Below are positions 34,097-44,894 of a stretch of DNA of 64,000 bases, in pieces (position 1 is the stretch's first letter; the number at the start of each line of letters is the position of its first letter). The notes below the pieces were generated by a model. The model did not search any database and had not been told where the DNA came from. It worked only from the letters and a program-made list of their open reading frames with translations. This DNA is from Triglochin maritima (taxonomy: Eukaryota > Streptophyta > Magnoliopsida > Alismatales > Juncaginaceae), in assembly GCA_963682175.1 (NCBI GenBank), contig OY821789.1, positions 2,170,001 through 2,234,000 of the forward strand. Direction: 5' to 3'. A program made the translations under genes and the position numbers.

Positions 34097-37000
34097 ATGG
34101 TAACGGTTGTGGACATGGAGAACGCCATCGACAGCAAGGAGTGCCTCCCGAAGGACGCGAAGAGCGTCCTCCATAGACTCGCATCGACGTGGAGCGACGT
34201 GGCGGATTCCAGGGCTCTGGAAGTGGTACAGCTCAAGGGGGCGATGACCAACGAGGTTTACCAGATCAATTGGCCCACCGGGGAAGGCATGCCGCCCCGG
34301 AAGGTACTTGTTAGGGTCTACGGTGAAGGGGTCGAGGCGTTTTTTGATCGGCTTGATGAGATCCGCACGTTCGAATGTATGTCCAAGCATGGGCAGGGGC
34401 CTCGCTTGCTGGGTCGGTTCTCCGGTGGACGCGTTGAGGAGTTTATTCATGCCAGGGTGAGTTCTTGGTTCTGGAATTTTACTTTCCTGCTTTGTTTGTT
34501 CTTAGTTTATTGAACGTGTTAGAACAGTTTTAGGGTTTATTTTTTTCTGTATAGTTCCGGATTATTTTATGGTCTTGAAAAAATTGAATTGTTTAGCGCC
34601 AGAGATTTAAAGAAAGTTATCTTCTCCCTCTATTGTTTTGCTCATTTGATCGCAATCATATATCTTGAATACAGTTATGCTCTTCTATAAAATTAAGTAC
34701 ATATTGCACAAATGCATAATAAGTTAAGATTTCAACTTCGTGCTTTGTGTTGGGAGAAAAATGTTTGACTGTACTAGGTTGTTATGATGTTTTGTGTAGT
34801 TTAATTTGGATCTGTTTTTAAGGGTCTCTCTCATTAGAGAGATGTATGTCTTTCTTTTTCTTTTTTAGAAGGTGAGGGCCTGATGTTTTGAACGATTAAA
34901 TGAGTACATTTTTTTTCGGAATTTTTGTATGTAGCTGAGCATGTTGAGACTTCTTTATATATCTAAACAGTACAGCTTTTCTGGCTTCAACTTTTCTAAG
35001 GACAAACTTAAAGGCTAAAGTATGTTAAGATTCCTTTCCTTAGCTCTTTCTATAGTTATTTAGTGTTGCGTCAGTCCTCTTGCATACAACAGCATATAAA
35101 TCCTAGCACAAGGAGGAATTTGAAAGAGTAGTTACTGTTAAATCTAACTTTGTCTGACTTCACTTGTACCTTGGAAACCTTTTTTAGATTGTAAATTGTA
35201 CCACTAGACTTAACATTGCATCTCAACAGAAGTTTCTGCTTGATTGGCTTTTAACTTTCTCAAATCAATATCGATACTTGAGACATCCAAGTATGCAATA
35301 CATGTTGTGGTCCTGCTTAGATCTCGATATATGTCCCTCCCTCTCACTTAACCAGGACAATCCAAAAAACTAACACATGATGCTTAGTTGTTTATGTTCA
35401 TCCTGATGATGTACTATGAAATCATAAAATACCAAAAGAAGAATATCTGTTCTGTGATATTTTACCGCTTTTAGTGGACTCTTTTTCTTCTATATGACAG
35501 GACAAATAAGCTATTGTCGGTGACAATATTTAATAGTTACAGTTTTAGCAGTTGTTAATTGTGGACCCAACTTAATCACATCTGTACACATGACATCCTA
35601 TATTTTTCTGTGACATCAGCATCAGAATGCCCTGAAATTACCAAGTATGTTCTGTTAGAAGTTGATGAGTACGTAAGTTCTACTGATCATCTAAAGAAGA
35701 CAATTTTAAATGCGAGCAACAACCATATATAATTTCCAAGAGCATCTTCAAGACAGCTTAGACACAGACCTGTTTAGCCCATCGTAATACAATACTAAAG
35801 TATTGTATGTTCTGTTCATCAAATTCTAATCTGTCTGCTTGTATATTGACTTCAGACTCTTTCAGCATCAGATCTACGGGATCCTGAAACGTCTACTCTT
35901 ATCGCAGCAAAACTGAAAGAATTTCACATCCTGGACATGCCTGGTCCAAATTCTGTACAGCTCTGGAACAGATTAAGGTATCGTGAATGCTTTTAAAATA
36001 TTGTCTGCTTATATAGCTGCAAACTAATCAGTTAATTTGTGAAACTGTTTCAGAAACTGGCTCAAAGTGGCTGCTAATTTGTGCTCGCCTGGTGTAATCA
36101 AGGAATTTTCCCTAGATTCTATTGAGAGTGAGATCTCTCTTTTGCAGAAAAAACTGACTCAAAAAAATCAGAAGATGGGCTTCTGCCATAATGATCTCCA
36201 GTATGGCAACATAATGATGGATGAAGAAACTCGCATGGTTACAATTATAGTATGTCTCTTGCTCGATCAATCACTCTTCCATACACAACAACTACACTAT
36301 AACCCATTATGTGGGGATAAGTTCATTAATATGTTATGAACTCTATCTTAGAGGACATTTTAATCGAATTCTATCCAACTTTTATTTTCTCATTTTTCTT
36401 TTATGAGCTATTTGGATGTACTGTAGTTTGTTTCCCTAATGTAGTTTTTTTTTGCCTTTTAAATCCAGGACTATGAATACTCAGGTTTCAATCCTATTGC
36501 ATATGATATTGCTAATCATTTTTGCGAGATGACAGCTGACTATCACACAGACACACCTCATATTATGGACCCCAATAAATACCCAGGTATGTTAACGTAT
36601 CAAGTCCGTGCTCTAAAGATTTAAACTTCTGTAAACAACGACAAAATGCTCCTTCACTAAGTTTAATTTTGGATCTGATATGAATTTTTCCATCATACAG
36701 AACTTGAGGAACGTAAGAGATTCGTGGTGGCATATCTAGACTCTTCAGGTATGGACAGTTTTCTGTCAGGGAATTTCCATCAAATATTTGAATTGGGAAT
36801 TCTACAAATCAATAATTAATTGAATGGTCAAAGCGTTTGAAAATTTTAGCACTTAATAGATTTTTATAAGCTTCCAGCAGGCCAACAATTCAAAGCATCT
36901 ATTCATTTAGATTGCTTTTAGTTAAACTATTTACAGTGCCATCTATCATGAATGTTAGTGTTAACAATATATGATTATAGCATTAAGCCTATCATTTATG

Positions 37001-37382
37001 TACCTAACCGTTTCTTCTAGGTGAGGATTATAGCGAATCTGAAGTTGAGGATCTACTCCATGATATTGAGAAGTACACTCTAGCAAGTCATTTGCTCTGG
37101 GGGCTGTGGGGGATAATTTCTGTAAGTCAACATCCTTGCGGGCCAGTTTTCTTCCATAATATTTTTTTCCTTTATCTTTCATGTGTGCACTTCAAAACTT
37201 TGGGGCCATTACCATGTGCTGTTATTTTTGATGGTCTTTCCTCTAATTTGCAGGATCATGTAAATGATATTGACTTCGACTACATGGAGTATGCACGACA
37301 GAGGTTCCAGCAGTATTGGCTTAAGAAACCAGCATTATTGGGTTCTGAACCTGTTGGATTCTGTGAACAAAATGGTCACTAA
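34097..37382 (+). CDS. CEK: Choline/ethanolamine kinase
   Basis: Phosphorylates choline (and possibly ethanolamine) with ATP, the first step of the Kennedy pathway to phosphatidylcholine; a cytosolic enzyme. Seven exons: 34097-34456, 35856-35977, 36054-36249, 36469-36586, 36701-36748, 37021-37121 and 37254-37382. They sum to 1074 nt for 357 residues, the usual plant length, and all phases fit. The N-terminal lobe holds [14 protein letters not shown] and [11 protein letters not shown] (nucleotide loop). The Brenner phosphotransferase motif is [13 protein letters not shown]. The choline kinase signature is [20 protein letters not shown] at the start of exon 4. Catalytic Asp and Asn are present in HNDLQYGN, and the metal-binding Asp opens DYEYSG. 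The ATG at 34097 is the first in frame in a normal leader. No damage seen. Choline versus ethanolamine preference cannot be settled from sequence alone. Confidence 0.95.
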
Positions 37383-38357
37383 ACTAACACATCGCTTGTG
37401 CTGGCAGCTGCAGTTTACTCTACATTTTGTAAATATATATTCCAATTTCCAGTTTCTGATAATACTGTAATATTGTAGCTGATGTGTGCAGCAATAGTCT
37501 CAATAAAGTAGCTGATAATAAGTGTAAGCTTCTTCCGGACAGGGTCTCCCACACTTGTACGTTTTGCACTGATAGTTGGAACTAAAGCGGCATCTCATGC
37601 TAAATTGTTGCATCTTTTGCTGCCGTTCTTGAGTCCCCATGCTGCAAAGAAGAAAGATCACCACAAGCCAATGTGATTGAAGCAAAACTCTGGAAATCTT
37701 GGCCTCAGAAGCACAAGTATGTTTTCTGGAAGCCTGAAAGAAATTCTGCACTTGTATGCTAGAGTTCCCTGACTATGTAACAAGTATAGTGTGACCCTTT
37801 GTTTCTTTAGTCTTACTACAAAGAATTTGGAATGTCACGGCTTCAGACGATTGTAATGTACAAGTAGAAATAATATTGTTTCTTTTCCTCTGCGCAATGA
37901 GATTTTCCTTTTCGTTTTCAAATTTCAAATCTGACATGGTGGCGCTCTGAGCTTATACAATATGTTATCCAATCCATTATTTCCTAAAACATTGCATTTT
38001 AATGCAAATTCTGACGTTCAACCTGCAGTAACATCTATAATCATCACTAGTTGATTCCATCATATTAAAGGAACTCTGCCAACAGGTTTGCAACGCTTCA
38101 AAATGATTAAGAGGAACAATATTTTAGGTGATTGCACATGACTAAACCGATTTACGTGACCCTTCAGTTTTTTTTTCTTCTAACGAAGAACTGGATCTGA
38201 TGTATCTGAAATGAAACATGAACTCAGCATGTTATGACAACAACAAGAGAAATAACTTAAAAATGATAGGCCATCAGGGATGCGGCAGCTCAAAACCATT
38301 CATTCAAACTTGGAGACCGGAAGACCGCCATTAAGTACTATGTAGTTTGACTTGTGG
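37383..38357. other. Choline kinase 3' UTR and spacer
   Basis: AT-rich sequence. Likely the 3' UTR to about 37520, then intergenic. No gene seen. Confidence 0.5.
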
Positions 38358-38763
38358 TGTGAGAACCTAATCCCTTGATTAAGGTTAATTAAGTTTAAGA
38401 ACCTTAAACCCTGTTTAGTGAGAGTATATAAACCAACCCAAACCTTTTCCTTCTCTCTCTTTTTCATCTCACTCTCTCCCTCAACACTTTCTCTCCCTCC
38501 CTTGTAGTTCGTCGGTGGAAGAAGGAGGAGCTGCGGGTGCGCCTGCAAGTCGAGGTCGCCGGAGATCAAGGAAGGTGTGGAGTTCGCCGGAGATACGCCC
38601 TTTTGCGTGGGAGGATCGTCGTTGCTCTTCGGAAGCTTCTTCAAGCTTCCAAGGTATGCCAAGCCTTGCTTTTACGCTCACCAAGGTTGTGTGGGTGTTT
38701 GAGTGTTCGACGGTAGGCCGAAGGGCTCGTCGGAATAGAGTGGCAGAACTTCTGCTCTGTTTC

Positions 38764-39381
38764 GGTCGACCGGTGCTCAATTCGGTCGACCGGTTGTAGT
38801 GTAATTCGGGCGTTCTCGCTCGAATCGGTCGAACGATACCCCATGGGTGGTCGACCAATTGTTCGTGTGAGCGAGAAGATGAAGACCCTGAGTGTTTTCG
38901 GTCGACCGGGTCCCCTTTGTCGGTCGACCGAATGCACTGTTGTGTGTCGGTTGGGGGCGTTGACCTTCTAAACGGTCGACCGTCTTTTTGACCAGGTTCG
39001 ACCGGATGTACTGTTTTAAGTCGGTTGGGGGTGTAGACTTCTAAACGGTCGACCGCCCTGAGATCCCGTTCGACCGATGACTTAAGACAACTTAAGTGTG
39101 GTTCGACCGATTCATATTTCGGTCGACCGGTAATGACCTTGTAGAATGTTGAAGTCCCTGATGTTTTTCGGTCGACCGGAAGTCCATTGCCGTTTGACCG
39201 TTGGGGATGTTTTATTTATTATTTATTTGTGGCGTAGACCTTCTAAACGGTCGACCGCCCGGAGACCTTTGTTCGACCGTTTCGATGTTTTCCTTGGTTC
39301 GACCGTTGGATTGTGGTTCGAACCAAGTACCGGTTTTAACGACCAACCGGTCGACCGTATGACCTTTTCCGGTCGACCGTT
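38764..39381. repeat. Array of CGGTCGACCG palindromes in the LTR
   Basis: About twelve copies of the core GGTCGACC lie in roughly 620 bp, most in the perfect 10-bp palindrome CGGTCGACCG, with many half sites (TTCGACCG) between them. Spacing is irregular (about 15-80 bp), so this is not a simple tandem repeat. Confidence 0.9.
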
Positions 39382-39539
39382 GGAGCCCAGTATTTGTATT
39401 GGTTGTTTTTAAGCGCGTTGGTGCGTGGATTGCATTTATTGCTTATGTTCCCATGATATGACATGTGCATGAGACCTATGTAGTAGACCTGTGGGACCAT
39501 ATTCCCCTTTGCATGATCTATATGTGATGACTGTGATGA

Positions 39540-39710
39540 CTGTTGGCCTGTGTGGCGACAGAGATGACTGTTGGCCTGTGTGGCGACAGAGATGACCTTA
39601 GCCTTTGTGGCGAAGGAGATGACCTTAGCCTGTGTGGCGACGGAGATGACTTTTAGCCCTTGTGCAGCAGAGTTCTGTGCCTTAGCCTGTGTGGCGACGG
39701 AGATGACCGA
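39540..39710 (+). repeat. Tandem repeat, unit about 30 bp, in the LTR
   Basis: Five to six imperfect copies of 'cctgtgtggcgacagagatgac'. It is not present in the same form in the second LTR, which instead repeats 'ccgatgctgttccgg' in the corresponding place (49139-49240). Confidence 0.8.
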
Positions 39711-40595
39711 CCGATGTTGTTCCGACGGATGTGCTCGACCGATGCTGTTCCGGCGAGTATGATCGTCCAGCTGTGGCACGGCTGGCGAGTATGACCGACC
39801 AGAGCGACGACTCTGGCGGATTGTGGTCTTCGACCACTGATCAGATCTGATGATGACTCGGAATTGCGTGCGACCCTCACCGAACCCATATGACTAGTGT
39901 AGCTGCGAGTGAGGGTGTGTCGCGTATTTTCCGTATGACCGCATGTGCCTGCGGTGGGTATCTACGGATGTCCGAAACTAGACTTATGACTAATGAACCC
40001 CGGTTGGGGAAATAACTATTATGACCTTATGACCCGTTTGGGGAATGACCAGTTATGATTTATGTTTGGCATAATACTAGTATGATAGGTCATGATTGCA
40101 TTGCATGTAGGTGGGTTTGGCATACGGGGTTTCCTTCGGGAGACTCACGACATTGTTGTTTGCTTTCAGGTTCCCTCTTCGGGAGCTGCTTGGGTGGTGA
40201 CTGAGGACGAGTGCATCTTGGAGTCGGGTCCTTGTGTCGGTTTTGAGGTTATTATGACTACTTGTATATCTGTATATTGTATTTTGATGTAGTCATTCTT
40301 TTGACAACTCTTGTATACGGTGCAGCACCATATATATTATATTTATATTTTCGAGTAGCGTCCCCTGTGTTGATGTTTATCCTTTGATTATCATTTATTT
40401 GAAAGTTTAAATTTTCCGCTGTTTCGGGGATGTTACATGTGGAGTCTCACAAACGACCAACACTATTCACAAAATGTGTCTAGTATGCTACATAGTGGAG
40501 CTGAACTTAACAATTTGTACATATGGACACGGTTTTATCATCTATGTAATTCATCCAAGTTCAATCACATTGTATTAATTTTCACAAATATTATG

Positions 40596-40774
40596 TGTAA
40601 CATCTCAACATTTAGTCCCACACTGCCTAATAAGAAATTAGTAGTGTGGGATATAAACACACGGGTACTATTATAATAACCAACCAACTTAAATTTTGTG
40701 GTAATAGATTAATGTTGTGGGATAGTAGACTCGTGTTTGACAAATCGGATCGGATTCGGGAACGGGACAATACA
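40596..40774. mobile_element. Short solo LTR, same family as 15650-15850
   Basis: 179 bp, from TGTAACATC to GGGACAATACA. Flanks are TTATG (40591-40595) and TTATT (40775-40779), a 5-bp duplication with one mismatch. It shares 'aagaaattagtagtgtg', 'gatataaa' and 'ccaaccaacttaa' with the copy at 15650. Its right end lies 13 bp beyond the stop codon of the minus-strand phosphatase gene. Confidence 0.72.
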
Positions 40775-40786
40775 TTATTTGCACCC

Positions 40787-43700
40787 CTAAGCATCTTTAG
40801 AGAATCGACTTCTCAAAGTCATAGTTCGTGGAACATCGCCATCCTCATCTGATATGACTTTACCCTCTTCTATCTCTGCATCGGTGAATGTAAGAGCCCT
40901 TTGCAGTTTCTTGGGACTGAACACCTCTACCTCTGCCATGTAAATGGCGGTCACAGGTCGATGGTCGGAGATGGACAGCTCACTTCTATCATACTTCAAA
41001 AGCTTTAGGCCCTTGCCGAACGACAGAATTCGGTCGCACCTGCACAAGCAAATCAACTTATTCAGTGAGGATGCACTTTATGATATCTAAGTTGCATAGA
41101 TATGTAGGGCTAGTTGGTGCTATCTCAAGTTCAGTTAGATTCGTACCATGCTGGCGTTCTTCTTCCAGATTTTGGATCATCTCCGACATAATTTCCAGAG
41201 TTGAATTCATATTTATACGTCGGAGGAAAATTCAGAACACCTTCTGTCCAACCATCAAAAGCGCGACCTTTCTTCAGCTCACGCGTCAACTACCGAGACG
41301 GATCCAATAATGAAATCGTAAGACGAGAGTTAGCTTTTGTACGAGAGCTATATAAGCATATAACTATTATGCAAATTCCCTTTGAAGGGAAATGGTAACA
41401 ACATGAACCAACCTGATCCCTCTCTGCCAAACTAAACCATTCTTTCCTGAAGATCAATTCACGTGTTTTGTCATACGACAAGTTGATACGATAATTTAAG
41501 TCTCCTAGCCATATAATTCGCCTGCAAGAAAAATGTAGCATGAGATAGTGATTATTTAAATAACTCTGCTTCCCGATCTCATACACAGATACCCTTCATG
41601 TAAAGCATCTTTGAAATTATGAAAAAATTCAATTGGCATAATTAGACATTAAAAGTTATTGAAACAAATATCGTCGTTCTAAAAATGAGTCAGTAAACAT
41701 CCATTCTCAGGTCCGCTTGGAACCTGGTCTAGTACATTACGTATTAAACTAACCTATGTCAAAATTCTTGTTGCTGTTGTAAATAAGAAAATCCTTGTTC
41801 TAATAGTTGCCACCAATAGTTTACTATTTAGATAATGTGGGACCATAACAAGCGGGAGTTTTACGAAGATATTACCATCTACACCATCTTTTGCAAACAT
41901 AGAGCACTATAATAGAACAGTAAAACTGTTGCAACAGCAGATTTTTAAGACAGAAAGGCGGATCTTGTATCAAAACTAACCAAGTACTTGGTTTGTAAAT
42001 TAATGATCTTTGGGGGCATTTTAGAGTGAATCAAGGACACATAATCTTCAAAAGTGATTTCCAATACAAAAGGGTTGTAGTTAGTAGTTACCACTTCAAA
42101 GCAAGGTGTTTGAACCGCTGTTGTGTTCTAGGAAAATGATCAACGTTCTGCATTACTTACTCATGGTCTCTTATTGTCATAGGAAGACCAACACCAGGGG
42201 CATTATTAAAGTGTGTTCTGCGGTGAATTTCCTGCACATCTGCATTCCTTCGAAGTTCGTCCCCAACCTTCTCACCTGAAGTTAGGTGACTACATATAAA
42301 GCAAAAAAGAGTTTGGCATATTGACATGCTGACAGAGATTGATCCCTGAAATACATGAGTGGCATGTGTTAAAACATCAAAACTACAACAAAACTCCTAA
42401 TCACCTTGCAGTGATCTAGGATTAATATTTGAAAAGAAAAAAAATCTAAGTAGGAAGTAAATATAAACGGGTTTGGAAACTGACCTTGTTACCAATATAT
42501 CCCATAACTCCAACGCCCACGGTAGAAATTTTCACATTCTGGATATTTTTCCTCAGGCTTCGGCGCGCCCATACTGATAAGAAAATCCCAACCATCTGCT
42601 TGCTGATCACCTTTACAAAAGGTGATATTTTTTTTCGAAACAAAATTGAACTCTGTCTGTTAAATTCTGGAATAACGCTTTCTTCTGGTGAGAACTTGTT
42701 TTCGCCAAAAAGAGACTTAGACGAGGGACAAGCTCGAAAAGATTTGACGGATTTAAATGATTTTGAAGAACTTAATTTTTGTGGGACCGAGAGGTTTAGT
42801 GGTTGCTCTGGCCAGCTCAAACCAACTCTTTCTGAACTGCGAAGTGTCCTTGACAATTTAATTTTGTTTTCTGTAACGTCCAATATGTCGGAATCCAGAG
42901 CATAAATTTTTGAATTGAATTGATGCAACCTGTCCAGCTTCTTTGGAGAAAATGCATGTCGGGCTTGCTCTTCTAGGAAGTTTACATCACTAGTAGGGGT
43001 GAAATATTCGGACTCATCTTTGTTCGAAAGAGAAATATCTTCATCACTTTGAGAGCTAAAAGACTGATCATCAAGTGGATGCACTTCATCACCACTCTCA
43101 TCACTGTCGGTCTCGGATAATATTTCGTCTTCGATAACTGGAGCATCGTCAGTCGGCTTGAACCTAGATGGAGAGGGAGGATGGCTGTAGCATTTATACT
43201 TTTTTTCGACAGGCCGGCTACGATTCAGCGTTTCTCGAATTATGGATTCCCATCTTGGAACAGGACGGTTGTCTTCAGCGCCTAGAACGTTGCCAGCATT
43301 TAGCGGGACAATCTCTTGTATTCTGCACAAAAAGAAATAAAGCCATTGCGCTTGTGAATGTAAGTAGAATACTTACAGAAATCAGTATCATAGACAAAAG
43401 TAGGAGAAAGAAAAGATGCAAGTTTGTATCCAGATTTTGCCAAAATTGTCAACACGTGAGCAATACCTGCACTCAAAACGCTATTGTCCATGAAAGCTTA
43501 AACCTTCAGCATGAAACTATGAATGGAAATGATTTGACTTCTAATGTTTGCCTATAATGAAGTGTTCCAGCTAGAAATTTAGCGTTCGCATAGTCCACTC
43601 AGTAAGAAAAGCTAGAGGAGAGATTCCATTTGTGACATAAAGACTTACCCGATGACATAGATATCAGCAGGTTCTTCGGTATCTATCCAACTTTCTATGT

Positions 43701-44894
43701 TTAAGTCATCTGGAGGAAGAATTCCTCCAACATTCCATGTCCCCACGCATACTCTGCAGAACACAACCATTTATGACTATTATGTTTATCTTGAGGCCAC
43801 ATAATTAAGTGGACGGACCTACATATATAACTAATTCTATTTAGGATAAAAGAAAAACCTATTTTGATTTTATTTCAATTCTTCTGTTTCTACTGAATAT
43901 CGTAAAGAGAATAGTTAACGTGCCTCAGATCTTTGGTATCTATGTATTGTGCCCGGAGAGTCTCCGATTTTCTTCTCCTTGACTTGTAGGGGATATTCTC
44001 CGAAGTGCTCACTGCAAAAAAATTTTTTTTTACCAGTTCATCAATTCCTTTCTTTAGTTTAAAGAATCAAGTGAATCAAGGAGAAAACAGAAAATCTAGC
44101 TACATAACTTAACATTCTAAATTGGATTAATTTTTTTGTACGTATAAATTAGACAAAGGTGTCCGTCAAAGAGAATCAAAAGAAGTAGAAAAACATGGTT
44201 TCACAAACCCATGGGTTCAAGTGGCATGATTGAAATTTGTTCTACAAATATCAGTCATGAGCTGTCAACAAAAACTTTAGCAAATACAAGCTTGCATAGA
44301 GCAATATGGAAACCTGCAGAGTCCAGCTATTCTTCCACCAGAGGGAACTCACCAAAATCATCATCAATCCACACTCAACAACTTTATTAACTAAAAAAAT
44401 CTATCAAAACTGACAAAATGGTAGTACGCATTACTGCAATGAATTGTTGATGGAAGTCTAGAATCTTACCATTAGAGAGCATTCTGATCAATTTCCTCTC
44501 GGAATCGTACAGTTCGCACTCCATACCGCCTACTTCTGATAAATCAATCACACACAACCAACATTAACTCACACAAAAAGAACAGATCTTGCAACAACAA
44601 ACTACCCAAAACAGCCAATTAAAAAGAAAACCAACACAAAATTTAGCTCGATTTTTAGCACCTTCGTAGTCAACTTCATTCTCAGTGTCAGCCTCCTCAT
44701 CAGCACTGAAATCAGAATCTTTGGCGCTAATATTTAGCCATTTCCTGAGCACAATCTTCGGCCAAAACAACTGCAAAACACCTCCAAATCAAAAACAAAC
44801 AAAAGCCCAACAAAAAAGAAGACAATTTTCCACCGAAAACAACATCAACAAGACCAACTACCTCTCCACGCCGTCTTCGTGATCCCTGTCTCAT
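40787..44894 (-). CDS. IP5P: Type I inositol polyphosphate 5-phosphatase
   Basis: Removes the 5-phosphate from inositol phosphates or phosphoinositides (such as IP3 or PI(4,5)P2) in plant signalling. Ten exons: 44894-44862, 44770-44662, 44535-44470, 44011-43924, 43753-43649, 43322-42485, 42345-42170, 41521-41413, 41289-41147 and 41039-40787. They sum to 1920 nt for 639 residues, within the family range, with consistent phases. The N-terminus is basic (MRQGSRRRRGE). The catalytic fold starts with VCVGTWNVGG, QEIVPLNAGNVLG follows, and after a long low-complexity acidic/Ser-rich insert (exon 6, typical of plant type I enzymes) come FICSHLTSGEK, WLGDLNYRI, PAWCDRILS and SDHRPV, the conserved active-site motifs. 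The intron after 43924 starts with GC, not GT. The gene appears intact. Substrate class cannot be decided from sequence alone. Confidence 0.95.

Larger units (their letters stand above)
38358..40437 (+). mobile_element. Solo LTR, about 2.08 kb, TSD TGTGG
   Basis: Starts TGTGAGAACC and ends GGGGATGTTACA. The 5-bp sequence TGTGG occurs immediately before (38353-38357) and after (40438-40442), a perfect target duplication. It contains a TATA box (TATATAAA near 38425) followed by a CT-rich leader, an array of CGGTCGACCG palindromes (38764-39381) and tandem repeats (39540-39710). The 3' end contains the words 'ggtgggtggtgac...gaggacg' (diverged) and 'ccgctgtttcggg', shared with 47836-49974. No protease, reverse transcriptase or integrase is present, so it is a solo LTR or a non-autonomous element. 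Confidence 0.88.

Noticed and set aside
36270..36330. SINE-like words ('aacccattatgtggggataag') in a choline kinase intron
   Set aside because: Too short and diverged to support as a SINE copy; no TSD seen.
39540..39710. CRISPR-like look of regularly repeated 'tgtggcgacagagatgac' units
   Set aside because: The repeats are imperfect, have no unique spacers of constant length, lie inside an LTR of a plant genome and have no cas genes nearby.
42486..42905. 139-codon plus-strand ORF opposite the 5-phosphatase
   Set aside because: Antisense shadow of the long exon 6 of IP5P.
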